From: Lachnospiraceae bacterium Marseille-Q4251
Lineage (GTDB): Bacteria > Bacillota > Clostridia > Lachnospirales > Lachnospiraceae
Length of the DNA stretch: 64,000 nucleotides
NCBI GenBank assembly: GCA_018223435.1
Contig: JAGTTO010000001.1
Location: forward strand, 3,968,001 to 4,032,000
Reading direction: 5' to 3'
Made by a program: the position numbers and the translations under genes. The notes beneath the pieces are model-generated. The model made no database searches and was not told the DNA's origin. It saw only the letters and a list, made by a program, of their open reading frames with translations. Every line of letters starts with the position of its first letter. Within the stretch, counting starts at the first letter, position 1. Below are positions 36,882-45,303 of this stretch, in pieces.

Positions 36882-37101
36882 ATTATATGATACCAGTGTC
36901 AAAAGGTCAAAAAGCTGTTCGTGCTTGCACGATAAGGCTTTTGAACTTGGGACACGCCAAATATGAGAAAGTAGCGATTTACGCAGTAAATCAGCGGATT
37001 TCGAATATTTGGAGGATTGCGGAAGCTGCACAGCGCAGCAGCGTAGCAATCCGGGTATCAAATGAGTGTCAAAAGACCTTTTGACACTCATATCATTATA
37101 T
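36882..37101 (+). repeat. Structured dispersed repeat, copy 1 (220 bp)
   Basis: The element is bounded by ATTATATGAT (36882-36891) and ATCATTATAT (37092-37101). Stems seen inside: GTGTC/GACAC (36896-36900, 36951-36955), AAAAAGC with GCTTTT, CGTGC/GCACG, CCAAATAT/ATATTTGG (36957-36964, 37005-37012), GATTTAC/GTAAATC (36976-36992), GGATTGC/GCAATCC (37014-37020, 37046-37052), GCTGC/GCAGC, and a terminal hairpin GAGTGTCAAAAG/CTTTTGACACTC (37064-37089). A second copy at 52127-52394 is inverted, and its differences preserve the pairs. It has no coding potential. It could be a mobile structured DNA or an RNA. Confidence 0.85.
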
Positions 37102-37141
37102 AAATATGACTAAAAAGTAATAAATGTTAAGGTATTATTTA

Positions 37142-37170
37142 TTGAATGGTGGCAAATTCCATGATAGAAT
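37142..37170 (+). promoter_or_regulatory. Promoter of the RADAR-like operon
   Basis: TTGAAT (37142-37147) and TAGAAT (37165-37170) have a 17-bp spacer. GTTAAGGTATT upstream and AATATCTTAAC downstream form an imperfect inverted repeat around the promoter, followed by CTTTTTT, so the site may be an operator or a leader hairpin. Confidence 0.6.
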
Positions 37171-37250
37171 ATCTTAACCTTTTTTGGCTGAAAAATAGCA
37201 TTTGGCCTGCTTGTATCAGGGCATTAAGAATAAGAAAAGGAGATTAAGGT

Positions 37251-38609
37251 ATGCAGGAGTTGGAAGAAATCGCCATCATACACTCTATAGACGATTATCA
37301 GTCTGCATTGTCGGTTAAAGAGTTTTTGAAGTTAAATGGATTTTCATATTTTACTTATGCGTATAATGAAGTGCATGATGAATTAAACGATTTGCTGAGG
37401 AGAAGCAATAATCATTTTGATTTGATCTTATACATTAATGATGTCAGCGGCAAATTTCAGGAACGATTTGGACATTTAACGAATTACAATATAAATGTCG
37501 AGATTGATCAGAAGAAGTTATGGAAAAGAAGCATCACAAATGAAAATAAAAAGCGACAGATCCTGAATAGTGTGGTGTTAAAGGACATATGGAAGAAAAT
37601 TTTGACTGTAGTGTATGCTGGGAAAGATGTGGATATAAGCGGAAGTTTGGAATTGATAAATCATATGATAGATGTATACTGTGAGTATGATTTGTTACGG
37701 AAGCTTTTGAATAACACAGAATCATGGTTCAGGCAGATAAATGCAGATGAGGGCTTTGAGGTTTATCAAAAAGGATTGCTGGGTTTAAAAGAAGAATGGA
37801 AAAAAGCATTGGATAGACTGGAGTGTTCTCCTCACATAGATGCTGTGAATGGCAAAATTGTCGGAGAAGAACATTTGAATTATGCTGTTTTGTACTGCAA
37901 GAGAAAGATAAATGAAATCTGTAATATGCTGAATCAGTCGATAGAGTATGATAGCTGGACGCTATTGCAGGAAGCGGATAAAATGCATACAAAGTATGAA
38001 AACGATTTTTATATGGCTGAAAATATTATCGCACAGACAGCAATTAAATCATCCGAGTATAAAAGTCTTTCCATATTGGCAATTCGCAACTGTACGCAGA
38101 AATGCCAAGTACCGGCATGCAACAGCTTCCACTTTTACCGCATGGGTAAGTTATATGAGAAAGCAAACAAAAATATACAGGCCGAGCAGTCATATGAGGA
38201 TGCATATAGACTGAACCCACTGAATTTCAGAGCTTTATATAAGATCGCAATGAATTCCCGGAATGAGAAGTACAGTGAGGCCGCACGGAAAGAGTTTAGA
38301 AATATTTTGCGGATACTTCATGTTCCGCTGGGGGATACTAGGGCAATGGAGAAGACTGTAAAGAAACTTCCTGCTTTGGAACTGGAGTATATATGCAAAT
38401 GCTATGTTTTGTTGGCAGATATTGAGCTGCATGTGGAAAAACCAGATTATGGTTATTATAATTATTGTCTGAATATGATGGAGATTGCTGTCAAAAATAT
38501 AAGAGAAAACCAGTTTATATGTGAAATGTATGGGGATCATCCGGATTATGTAGAGCATTTGGAGAAGAGACTGTCAATGAATGCGATTAGGAAAAAAGTG
38601 CAGTTATAA
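37251..38609 (+). CDS. TPR-containing protein with possible alpha/beta sensor domain, RADAR-associated
   Basis: This 452-residue protein is not recognised as a named family. Residues 1-75 alternate strand and helix (IAIIHSIDDYQSALSVKEFL, then SYFTYAYNE, then FDLILYINDV), a pattern that resembles TIR-like or receiver-like folds, without a clear catalytic glutamate. The middle is helical. Residues about 295-345 hold a tetratricopeptide-like unit (FYRMGKLYEKANKNIQAEQSY, EDAYRLNPLNFRALYKIAMN), and more helices follow. It is first in the operon, preceded by AAAAGGAGATTAAGGT, and lies 42 bp before the ATPase. A regulator or sensor role in the defence system is inference. Confidence 0.75.
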   Translation: MQELEEIAIIHSIDDYQSALSVKEFLKLNGFSYFTYAYNEVHDELNDLLRRSNNHFDLILYINDVSGKFQERFGHLTNYNINVEIDQKKLWKRSITNENKKRQILNSVVLKDIWKKILTVVYAGKDVDISGSLELINHMIDVYCEYDLLRKLLNNTESWFRQINADEGFEVYQKGLLGLKEEWKKALDRLECSPHIDAVNGKIVGEEHLNYAVLYCKRKINEICNMLNQSIEYDSWTLLQEADKMHTKYENDFYMAENIIAQTAIKSSEYKSLSILAIRNCTQKCQVPACNSFHFYRMGKLYEKANKNIQAEQSYEDAYRLNPLNFRALYKIAMNSRNEKYSEAARKEFRNILRILHVPLGDTRAMEKTVKKLPALELEYICKCYVLLADIELHVEKPDYGYYNYCLNMMEIAVKNIRENQFICEMYGDHPDYVEHLEKRLSMNAIRKKVQL

Positions 38610-38651
38610 GGAACGGATTTTCGGTAAATTCAGGGAAAGCATGGGGAAGGT

Positions 38652-41342
38652 ATGAGTGAAGAAAAATTAATTAAACTTGAGCAATTACTTTCGAATGGGA
38701 TTGTACATGAAGGATATAAGGATTTAAATACCTCGATTTTTTCTGTCTTATATTCAAGAGGAAAAAACCTGCTTCGGAAGATTATTGAAGACAATTCAGA
38801 CTGGAAGCAATACGGGAAAAATCAGAAAAATACGGATTTTGAGCGCTCAAATATTATTTCTTTTGTGGGAAAAAGAGGAACCGGTAAGACTTCAGCAATG
38901 TTATCCTTTAAGGATATGCTGGATTTGCATACCAGTACGCAGAATTATGGAATTGAGCAGATAGAATTGTTTTCCGAAGATCCAAATTTTAAAAATACGA
39001 AATTCTATACTCTGGATTGTATAGATGCGTCTATTATGGAAGAATCAGAAAATGTTTTTATCTTGGTACTTGCAAATATGTTTGCGAAAATTCAGCATTA
39101 TGCGCAGGGAGAGGCACAGAAGATTCGCGAGTATGACAATCGTATGCTTTTTCAGAAATTTGAAAAAATTTATGAGGACTATGTTTCACTTAATTCTTCC
39201 GAAACTGTTTCTGAAGGATATTCTGCTTTTGAAAAAATGAGAAATGCCGGAAGCAGCCAGAAAATCAGAGAAAATTTTGAAGAATTGGTGAAGCTCTACT
39301 TAGGTACCATAGACAGTAATTCACGGGATTTGATGAAAACAGAACAAAGATTTCTTGTAATCACTTTAGACGATATTGATATTGCCAGGAGAAAAAAAGG
39401 TGACGGAAAAGAAAACTGGGGTACTTATAAAATCATGAGTACGATATATAAGTATCTCACGGTGCCTGGTGTTATTGTCTTGACGGCATATGATTACAGT
39501 AATTTGCAGGAGCGGTGTTTGAGCTTTTTTGAAAATGAAAATGGTAATAAAGGAGGCTTTGAGGAAGCGACCTTACAGTTTATCGAAAAGGTTTTCCCAA
39601 TATATTCGCGCCTATATATGCCTGCTCTTGAGGATGAAATTAAAATTGACATAGGAAGTAATCGTTGGAATATACTTCATGATTTTAGGACAAGAACAAA
39701 CAGACATATTTTCTCTCTCAAAGAGTTCATATTTGCCATGATGTATGACAAGACAGAAGTGTGCTTTGATTATGATGAGATGCACAAGCACTTTATAGAG
39801 CCTGATACATTAAGGTCATTGTATAATATGACAGAATTACTTCACAAACTGGATGAATATGACCATTTGCTGGAGTCAAAAGCTGATTTAAAAAAGTTTC
39901 AGGAAAATATTGAATGGGTAGAAGAGGATTGCAATTTTAGATACAAAGAAGAAATTCTGGTAAAGAATAAAAAAGAGTCTGATCTGCTCAATCTATGGAT
40001 GCAGGAGCCAATTGATAGAAGAGGAGAAAGTATTGTAAAGGCAATATGTTCAGATATTCTTCCTTTAGGTCTGGATATAAGACGATTACGCGAAGAAGAA
40101 ATGGAAGAGTCAAAGAGAGGGATAAAAACAGAGTCTGTTCAGGATGGAATAAAGTATGACAATAGCCATGTGGCATATAGTTATGCTGAACTGGTACATA
40201 GTATTTTTCATATGACAAGAGATAAACAAAAGTTTTCTAAAAAATTTATTTTCTGTTTATTGTACTCTTATACGCTCCGTCTGACTGAGATATATAAAGT
40301 TTACCAGTGGAGTAAACGTCAGATCAATAAAACTGATTTTATGGCCATATATAGAGACAAAGTGCAGTTGTCTGATCCTGGAGAAGATCTGCGCGGAAGA
40401 ATGGCTGAGATAGAAAAAAGCTATCATATTTTGTTGGCTGTGACAGGACGGACGATATGTGGCAAATGGGCGCAATATTTTTTCCCGGATGTGACAGCCA
40501 GTGCCTTATTTGGGAATAACAATTATACTGACATCCGGGTTCGTGGGGTTTTGCTTGGCTACATTGAGCACCAGCCGAATGAGTTTCCTTTGGAGTTTTC
40601 TCCGGATGATACCGAAGAACAGATTTTAATAAAGGTGAAAGCATTTATTTTTGTTTCCATGCTGAATGTGACTGCATTAGATATAAATTATGAGAACGTT
40701 GGTTCTGTAAAGGCTGATTCTACGAATATCAGATGGGAACTCAGAGAAAATAATTGTACCTTAAGACTTGTTCAGGGCAGCAAAGATGACTATGAGCTGA
40801 CAGCTTTTTTGAAACATGTTTTTTCATATACCGAGTATTTTTGTAAATATGAGGACTTAATCAGAAATCCTTTAAAAACTTGTGGAAAGCCATATGCAGC
40901 AGATCTTGATAGGAAGATAGGAAAGGCATTTGATCAATTATGGAATGATTATTATGAGTGGGACCGCGCATATGGAAATGCGATAATCCCCTTCTATAAT
41001 CTTGACATTACTTATAATATGATAAAAAAGAACTTTTTGGATTATAGTTCAGAGATTCCGACGCTTCATATTCAAATGAATGATGAGAATACCTTATTTT
41101 TCTTGGAATATAAGAGGATGTTGGATAAATTTAAAAACTACTTGAAAAAAATCGATCAGGTCTACCAGTTGGAGGGAAAAAGCTCATTTGGTGAGATCAT
41201 GTCTGAATGCCCATTTTATAAGATGATAGATGAACTGCAGGCTGATTCTTCCAGCAGAATTGCTGTATCAAATTATATTTGCAGTATTGTTATGAGAAAA
41301 ATGGAAGATAGAGGGTTATTTGAAGAAATACCGGTTGGCTGA
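38652..41342 (+). CDS. rdrA: RdrA-like P-loop ATPase of a RADAR-type defence system
   Basis: The 896-residue protein has Walker A GKRGTGKT at residues 73-80 and Walker B LVITLDDIDI with Asp240-Asp241. The NTPase part (about 50-400) is followed by a long helical region without further recognised motifs. RdrA of the known RADAR system is a large AAA-type ATPase that assembles in rings and cooperates with RdrB in RNA editing upon phage infection. Size, order and the adjoining deaminase gene support the assignment; sequence identity to known RdrA cannot be measured here. The ribosome binding site is GGGGAAGG. The gap to the next gene is about 20 bp. Confidence 0.8.
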   Translation: MSEEKLIKLEQLLSNGIVHEGYKDLNTSIFSVLYSRGKNLLRKIIEDNSDWKQYGKNQKNTDFERSNIISFVGKRGTGKTSAMLSFKDMLDLHTSTQNYGIEQIELFSEDPNFKNTKFYTLDCIDASIMEESENVFILVLANMFAKIQHYAQGEAQKIREYDNRMLFQKFEKIYEDYVSLNSSETVSEGYSAFEKMRNAGSSQKIRENFEELVKLYLGTIDSNSRDLMKTEQRFLVITLDDIDIARRKKGDGKENWGTYKIMSTIYKYLTVPGVIVLTAYDYSNLQERCLSFFENENGNKGGFEEATLQFIEKVFPIYSRLYMPALEDEIKIDIGSNRWNILHDFRTRTNRHIFSLKEFIFAMMYDKTEVCFDYDEMHKHFIEPDTLRSLYNMTELLHKLDEYDHLLESKADLKKFQENIEWVEEDCNFRYKEEILVKNKKESDLLNLWMQEPIDRRGESIVKAICSDILPLGLDIRRLREEEMEESKRGIKTESVQDGIKYDNSHVAYSYAELVHSIFHMTRDKQKFSKKFIFCLLYSYTLRLTEIYKVYQWSKRQINKTDFMAIYRDKVQLSDPGEDLRGRMAEIEKSYHILLAVTGRTICGKWAQYFFPDVTASALFGNNNYTDIRVRGVLLGYIEHQPNEFPLEFSPDDTEEQILIKVKAFIFVSMLNVTALDINYENVGSVKADSTNIRWELRENNCTLRLVQGSKDDYELTAFLKHVFSYTEYFCKYEDLIRNPLKTCGKPYAADLDRKIGKAFDQLWNDYYEWDRAYGNAIIPFYNLDITYNMIKKNFLDYSSEIPTLHIQMNDENTLFFLEYKRMLDKFKNYLKKIDQVYQLEGKSSFGEIMSECPFYKMIDELQADSSSRIAVSNYICSIVMRKMEDRGLFEEIPVG

Positions 41343-41363
41343 TAGATAAAACGGGTGAATACA

Positions 41364-44300
41364 ATGGATGAGCTATATAATATTATCGGTATATTATTTA
41401 GAAAAATATTGCCGAAACAAATTATAGGTGGAAAGTATTGTTATAATAAGATACCCCTGGATTTGTTGGAAAAAATATCTTATGCATATGAAGACAATGC
41501 TGATGAAGCGGAAATTCATAAACGTCTTCAGTTTTTTAAAAGCCAGGTACAGTTTCAGCTGTATGAGGAGCAGAACTATATAGCGGATTCAGAGAGTTTT
41601 AATGTATTTGATCTGGTCGAGATCTTCGTCAGAATGATTTTAGAAGCCAGAAATGGTGAGGTGGTTTGCAGATTCAGATATTTGCAGGAATGGCGCCAGG
41701 TGACAAATAAGGTGGAAAATACCGTCTTTCTTGCTGCCATGTATGCCAGAATGGATTATGAAAACGGAAAGATCAGGAGATCTTTCATTTGGCCGGATAT
41801 CATTGGCCATAATAATGTTCAGTTGAACCGTATTTTATCAGATGGTATTTCTGACAATCATTTTCATCTGTTGGGATCTGTTCATTATTTTTCACTCTCC
41901 TGGCTGATGCTGATGAATCATGTAAATGAACAAAATTTTGTCAGGCAGATGGATGAAATGGACAATCAGAGGCGTAATCCACGGATACGCCTGTCCTATG
42001 ATTACGAGGAAGATAAGTTTAAAATACAGCACTTGCAGGCTGCACTCATCCGTGTATATCTTTTTTCTGAATTGACAGGAAGATATATAGAGCTTGGAAC
42101 TTATTATGCCTCCTGGGAGAAAATAATCAGCTATATCTCTCAAAAAAGTAATGGAAGCATATACGAATTTGCTTTAGAATATCGTAATGCAATTCAATAT
42201 GGCATGGCATGTGAACAATATCCTGAGTATTGTTGGCTGTTTCAGAAAATATTTAATGAAAAACCGGCGGGTGTAATAGAAAAAAAACTGGAAAGACTGT
42301 TGGCGGAAAGAGATTTTACCTCAGCTATACTTGATCTTGCCCAAAAATCTGGAAATATTTCATTAAAAGAGTGTACATGGCTTTACAAAGATAATCTTTG
42401 TGAATATGAAAAAGAATGGCGAGAACAAACGCAGACGAATGTATGGAGATTATTGAGAAATACTTCCGAGTTATTAGATTTTCGTATGGATTTACAGATC
42501 ATCATCGACAGTTTATTGGACAAAGTCCAGCATATCAACTGTGATTATGCGGCGGATGGCGCCGGTGCCTGGTATGACACAGATGAGAGTCAGAGTTTAC
42601 TGATCGGAGAACGTTGGCTGGAATACAAAATGTTTCGAGACAGGGAACTTTTGTCAGAAAATCATTTTAACTTATTCTATGTCTATTTACTGATCAAAGA
42701 GTCTTTTCGGATGGAAATACAGCAAAGTAATGAAAAATTAGGTTTTGCTAATTTCCATAAGTATCAGCGACGTAAGGGTATGTTTACTTCTTATTATACT
42801 TATGGTGAATTGGCTCGTGCAGCAATAGAAGCTTCTGTAAGGCAGCAGAATATAAAAAGCATTGAGGTAAGAATAAGTTTTGGGGAAAGCTGTGCAGAAG
42901 ATGCGGAATTGATTCGTTATTATGATAGAGAGATTCAACAGGGATGCTTGAAAGAATATGCAGATAAATACTATTATGTTATGGGATTTGGAAAAAGAGT
43001 AGATAATTTCAGACAGATTCCCAGTGAGTATGGACATATGTTTTACAGGCATTATGATTTGAGAGCGCGAATCCGAAAAGAAGCAGATGGCCTGATACAG
43101 CTTCGCAGAAAGAATCCGGAGATGGCACAGAGAATTAAAGGAATAGATGCATTTTCCGATGAAGATGGCTGCAGACCGGAAGTTTTTGCTACGGTGTATC
43201 GAGTGTTGAAGAAACATTCCTGCTACAGGGGATTAAGTATTAAACCGGAAGTGCCGCCCTTGCGTGAAACTTATCATGTGGGAGAAGTTTTTACGGATAT
43301 AGTGGATGGGCTTAGAGCAGTGGATGAGGCTGTACATTTTCTTAATCTGGATTGTGGAGACCGTTTGGGACATGCTACTGTTTTAGGAATGGATGTAGAA
43401 AAGTGGTACGAAGACTGCAATTTCAAGATTTCCATACGGAGAATGGACTATCTTGATAATGTAGTATGGTTGTATTATAAGCTGCTTCGGTATCATATTC
43501 CGGATACAGACACACTACTTCAGTATCTGGAGATTGAATTTGAAAAATATTTTGCTTTGATTTACAGCAAATTTATAGGAGAAGGCTATATTGAGGATGT
43601 TGCAAGAAGAGCATGTGAATATGGTTCGGGATATAGCGAAAAATATGGCAGTCAGATAGCGAGACAAGCAGATCAGATGTCTGAAGCTGGACAGAGACGC
43701 TCCAGTGTCTATGATTTTCGCTACGGGATTGTAAGAAAAAATGATGGGTCCATTTATGATTTCAATATCCGAAATTATTATTATTCATGGATGCTTCGAG
43801 GGGATCATCCCGGTTTATATGAGAATGGATTTTATGAGCAGCAATTGAATGTGAAATCTATTTGGGATGAGTGCAGTGTAAACAGAGAGTTCCCCAAAGA
43901 CCAGAGAATCCGTTACATTCTTCCGGCAGCGGTATTGAATCATTTCTATCATTACAATACATATGTGAGAGAAAGTGGAGAAAAAGCAGAGACTGTAAAA
44001 ATACCTGTGAATATGGTCAAAGCAATATCGTTGATACAAAAAGCCATGCAATTCGAACTTGCACAAAGAGAGATTGCTATTGAAACCAATCCATCTTCCA
44101 ATCTGATGATAAATCGCATTTCTTCCTATGATAAACATCCGATTTTTAAGCTTTATAATATGGGGCTGACTCATGATGTAGAAAAATTGGAGGAATGTCC
44201 GCAGTTGAACGTGTCAATCAATACGGATGATCAGGGTGTTTTTGCAACCTGTCTTTCAAATGAATATGCACTGGTGGCAAGCTCGCTATCCAGAATGGTA

Positions 44301-44423
44301 GATTCTGATGGTAATCATGTGTATAAGAGGGCAGAAATCTATCAATGGATAAAAAACGTCCAGGAAATGAGTAATAACCAGTCCTTTCTGAAGGCAGAAC
44401 CTAGAGATGAAGAGGGATATTGA
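41364..44423 (+). CDS. rdrB: RdrB-like adenosine deaminase of a RADAR-type defence system
   Basis: This 1019-residue protein contains the full adenosine-deaminase active site spread over a large scaffold: zinc ligands HFH (His166, His168) in DNHFHLLGSV; YHVGE with His638 and catalytic Glu641; the histidine in DRLGHATVLG (His670); and the zinc/catalytic aspartates in SINTDDQGVF (Asp955-Asp956). Classical deaminases are about 340 residues, so the inserted regions are large, as in RdrB. RdrB converts adenosine to inosine during phage infection. ATG 41364 is preferred to an in-frame GTG at 41355, though the ribosome binding site is weak for both. It follows rdrA closely. Confidence 0.85.
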   Translation: MDELYNIIGILFRKILPKQIIGGKYCYNKIPLDLLEKISYAYEDNADEAEIHKRLQFFKSQVQFQLYEEQNYIADSESFNVFDLVEIFVRMILEARNGEVVCRFRYLQEWRQVTNKVENTVFLAAMYARMDYENGKIRRSFIWPDIIGHNNVQLNRILSDGISDNHFHLLGSVHYFSLSWLMLMNHVNEQNFVRQMDEMDNQRRNPRIRLSYDYEEDKFKIQHLQAALIRVYLFSELTGRYIELGTYYASWEKIISYISQKSNGSIYEFALEYRNAIQYGMACEQYPEYCWLFQKIFNEKPAGVIEKKLERLLAERDFTSAILDLAQKSGNISLKECTWLYKDNLCEYEKEWREQTQTNVWRLLRNTSELLDFRMDLQIIIDSLLDKVQHINCDYAADGAGAWYDTDESQSLLIGERWLEYKMFRDRELLSENHFNLFYVYLLIKESFRMEIQQSNEKLGFANFHKYQRRKGMFTSYYTYGELARAAIEASVRQQNIKSIEVRISFGESCAEDAELIRYYDREIQQGCLKEYADKYYYVMGFGKRVDNFRQIPSEYGHMFYRHYDLRARIRKEADGLIQLRRKNPEMAQRIKGIDAFSDEDGCRPEVFATVYRVLKKHSCYRGLSIKPEVPPLRETYHVGEVFTDIVDGLRAVDEAVHFLNLDCGDRLGHATVLGMDVEKWYEDCNFKISIRRMDYLDNVVWLYYKLLRYHIPDTDTLLQYLEIEFEKYFALIYSKFIGEGYIEDVARRACEYGSGYSEKYGSQIARQADQMSEAGQRRSSVYDFRYGIVRKNDGSIYDFNIRNYYYSWMLRGDHPGLYENGFYEQQLNVKSIWDECSVNREFPKDQRIRYILPAAVLNHFYHYNTYVRESGEKAETVKIPVNMVKAISLIQKAMQFELAQREIAIETNPSSNLMINRISSYDKHPIFKLYNMGLTHDVEKLEECPQLNVSINTDDQGVFATCLSNEYALVASSLSRMVDSDGNHVYKRAEIYQWIKNVQEMSNNQSFLKAEPRDEEGY

Positions 44424-44439
44424 GCATGAGGAGTGGCTT

Positions 44440-45219
44440 ATGAAGAATATAAAAGAAGAAATCAAGTCGTATGGCTTACTTTTTGCTGTGCTCAGAGGTA
44501 TTTGGGGTATATTAAAATCCTTGTGGAAATGGTTAATATATAATCAAAAAAATCACATGGAGGAAATTGAGAAGTCCCAAAAGAAGAACGATCCGAAATG
44601 GAAATTGTTTGAAGAGTGGAAAGATGCATGGCTGTCTGATGAAGAGGACAGAGAAAAAGCCAAAGATGATGTCTTTTTTCAATTATTCACCTATGATTAT
44701 GAGTATAGCTATGCCAAGGAAAAGCATAATAAAAGGAAAAACTTCAGAATAAAATTTCTATGTATGCTGCCATTTGCCACGGCAACAATTATATTTCTAG
44801 TAAGCATCATAGCTTATAATGTGAGTGTGTTTATAAAAGCTGGCGATTTTGTAAGCTTTGTAGAAAATATGGATTGGAGCTTTTCTATATACAGTACAGC
44901 GTTTTATGGTGCAGCTCTGATTATAACATATCTGATTATAAAATGGCTGGATGTAAAGAAGTATCAGGAAACCTGGGTCAGACATTCTAAGCATAAATAT
45001 GCAGTTGAAATGGAAATGTTCCGATATATTAACGGAATGGGAAATTATTGTTATGAAAATAGAAAAAAATACTTTGTAGACAATATCATGAAAATATGGG
45101 ATGCAAACAGAACCAAATTTGCTGAAAATATGGAAAAAGAAAGTGACATGAAGGATATGCTAAACGGCATAAAGACAGTCTGTAAGAAATTGAAAGACGA
45201 TGAAGAATCATCAGATTAA
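44440..45219 (+). CDS. SLATT-like two-helix membrane protein, RADAR accessory
   Basis: The 259-residue protein has a charged N-terminal helical part, then two membrane helices (FLCMLPFATATIIFLVSII and IYSTAFYGAALIITYLII) followed by KKYQETWVRHSKHKYAVEME and a cytoplasmic helical tail. The YQETWVRHS segment after the second helix is typical of SLATT proteins, predicted pore-forming effectors of nucleotide- and RADAR-linked conflict systems. ATG 44440 is chosen since GAGGAG precedes it by six bases; an earlier ATG (44407) would overlap rdrB by 17 bp. It is probably the membrane effector or accessory of the operon. Confidence 0.75.
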   Translation: MKNIKEEIKSYGLLFAVLRGIWGILKSLWKWLIYNQKNHMEEIEKSQKKNDPKWKLFEEWKDAWLSDEEDREKAKDDVFFQLFTYDYEYSYAKEKHNKRKNFRIKFLCMLPFATATIIFLVSIIAYNVSVFIKAGDFVSFVENMDWSFSIYSTAFYGAALIITYLIIKWLDVKKYQETWVRHSKHKYAVEMEMFRYINGMGNYCYENRKKYFVDNIMKIWDANRTKFAENMEKESDMKDMLNGIKTVCKKLKDDEESSD

Positions 45220-45265
45220 AGCGCTCGCAAATACATTGAAAAATGAATGGTAATGCTTTAAATCA

Positions 45266-45297
45266 AGCGGGAAGCCAGTGCGTACTGGCTTCCCGCT
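45266..45297. terminator. Perfect hairpin between the RADAR operon and the epimerase gene
   Basis: AGCGGGAAGCCAGT and ACTGGCTTCCCGCT form a 14-bp perfect stem with a GCGT loop between convergent genes. On the minus strand it is followed by TTGATTTAAA. It probably ends transcription from both sides. Confidence 0.75.
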
Positions 45298-45303
45298 GAA
45301 TCG

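Noticed and set aside
36857..37091. Short frames on both strands across the structured repeat (and 52169-52425 for copy 2)
   Set aside because: The frames are not conserved between the two copies, whereas base pairing is, so the element is non-coding.
41364..44423. Large deaminase-fold protein as AMP or adenosine salvage enzyme
   Set aside because: The protein is three times the size of a salvage deaminase and is operonic with a large ATPase and membrane protein, which fits defence better than nucleotide salvage.
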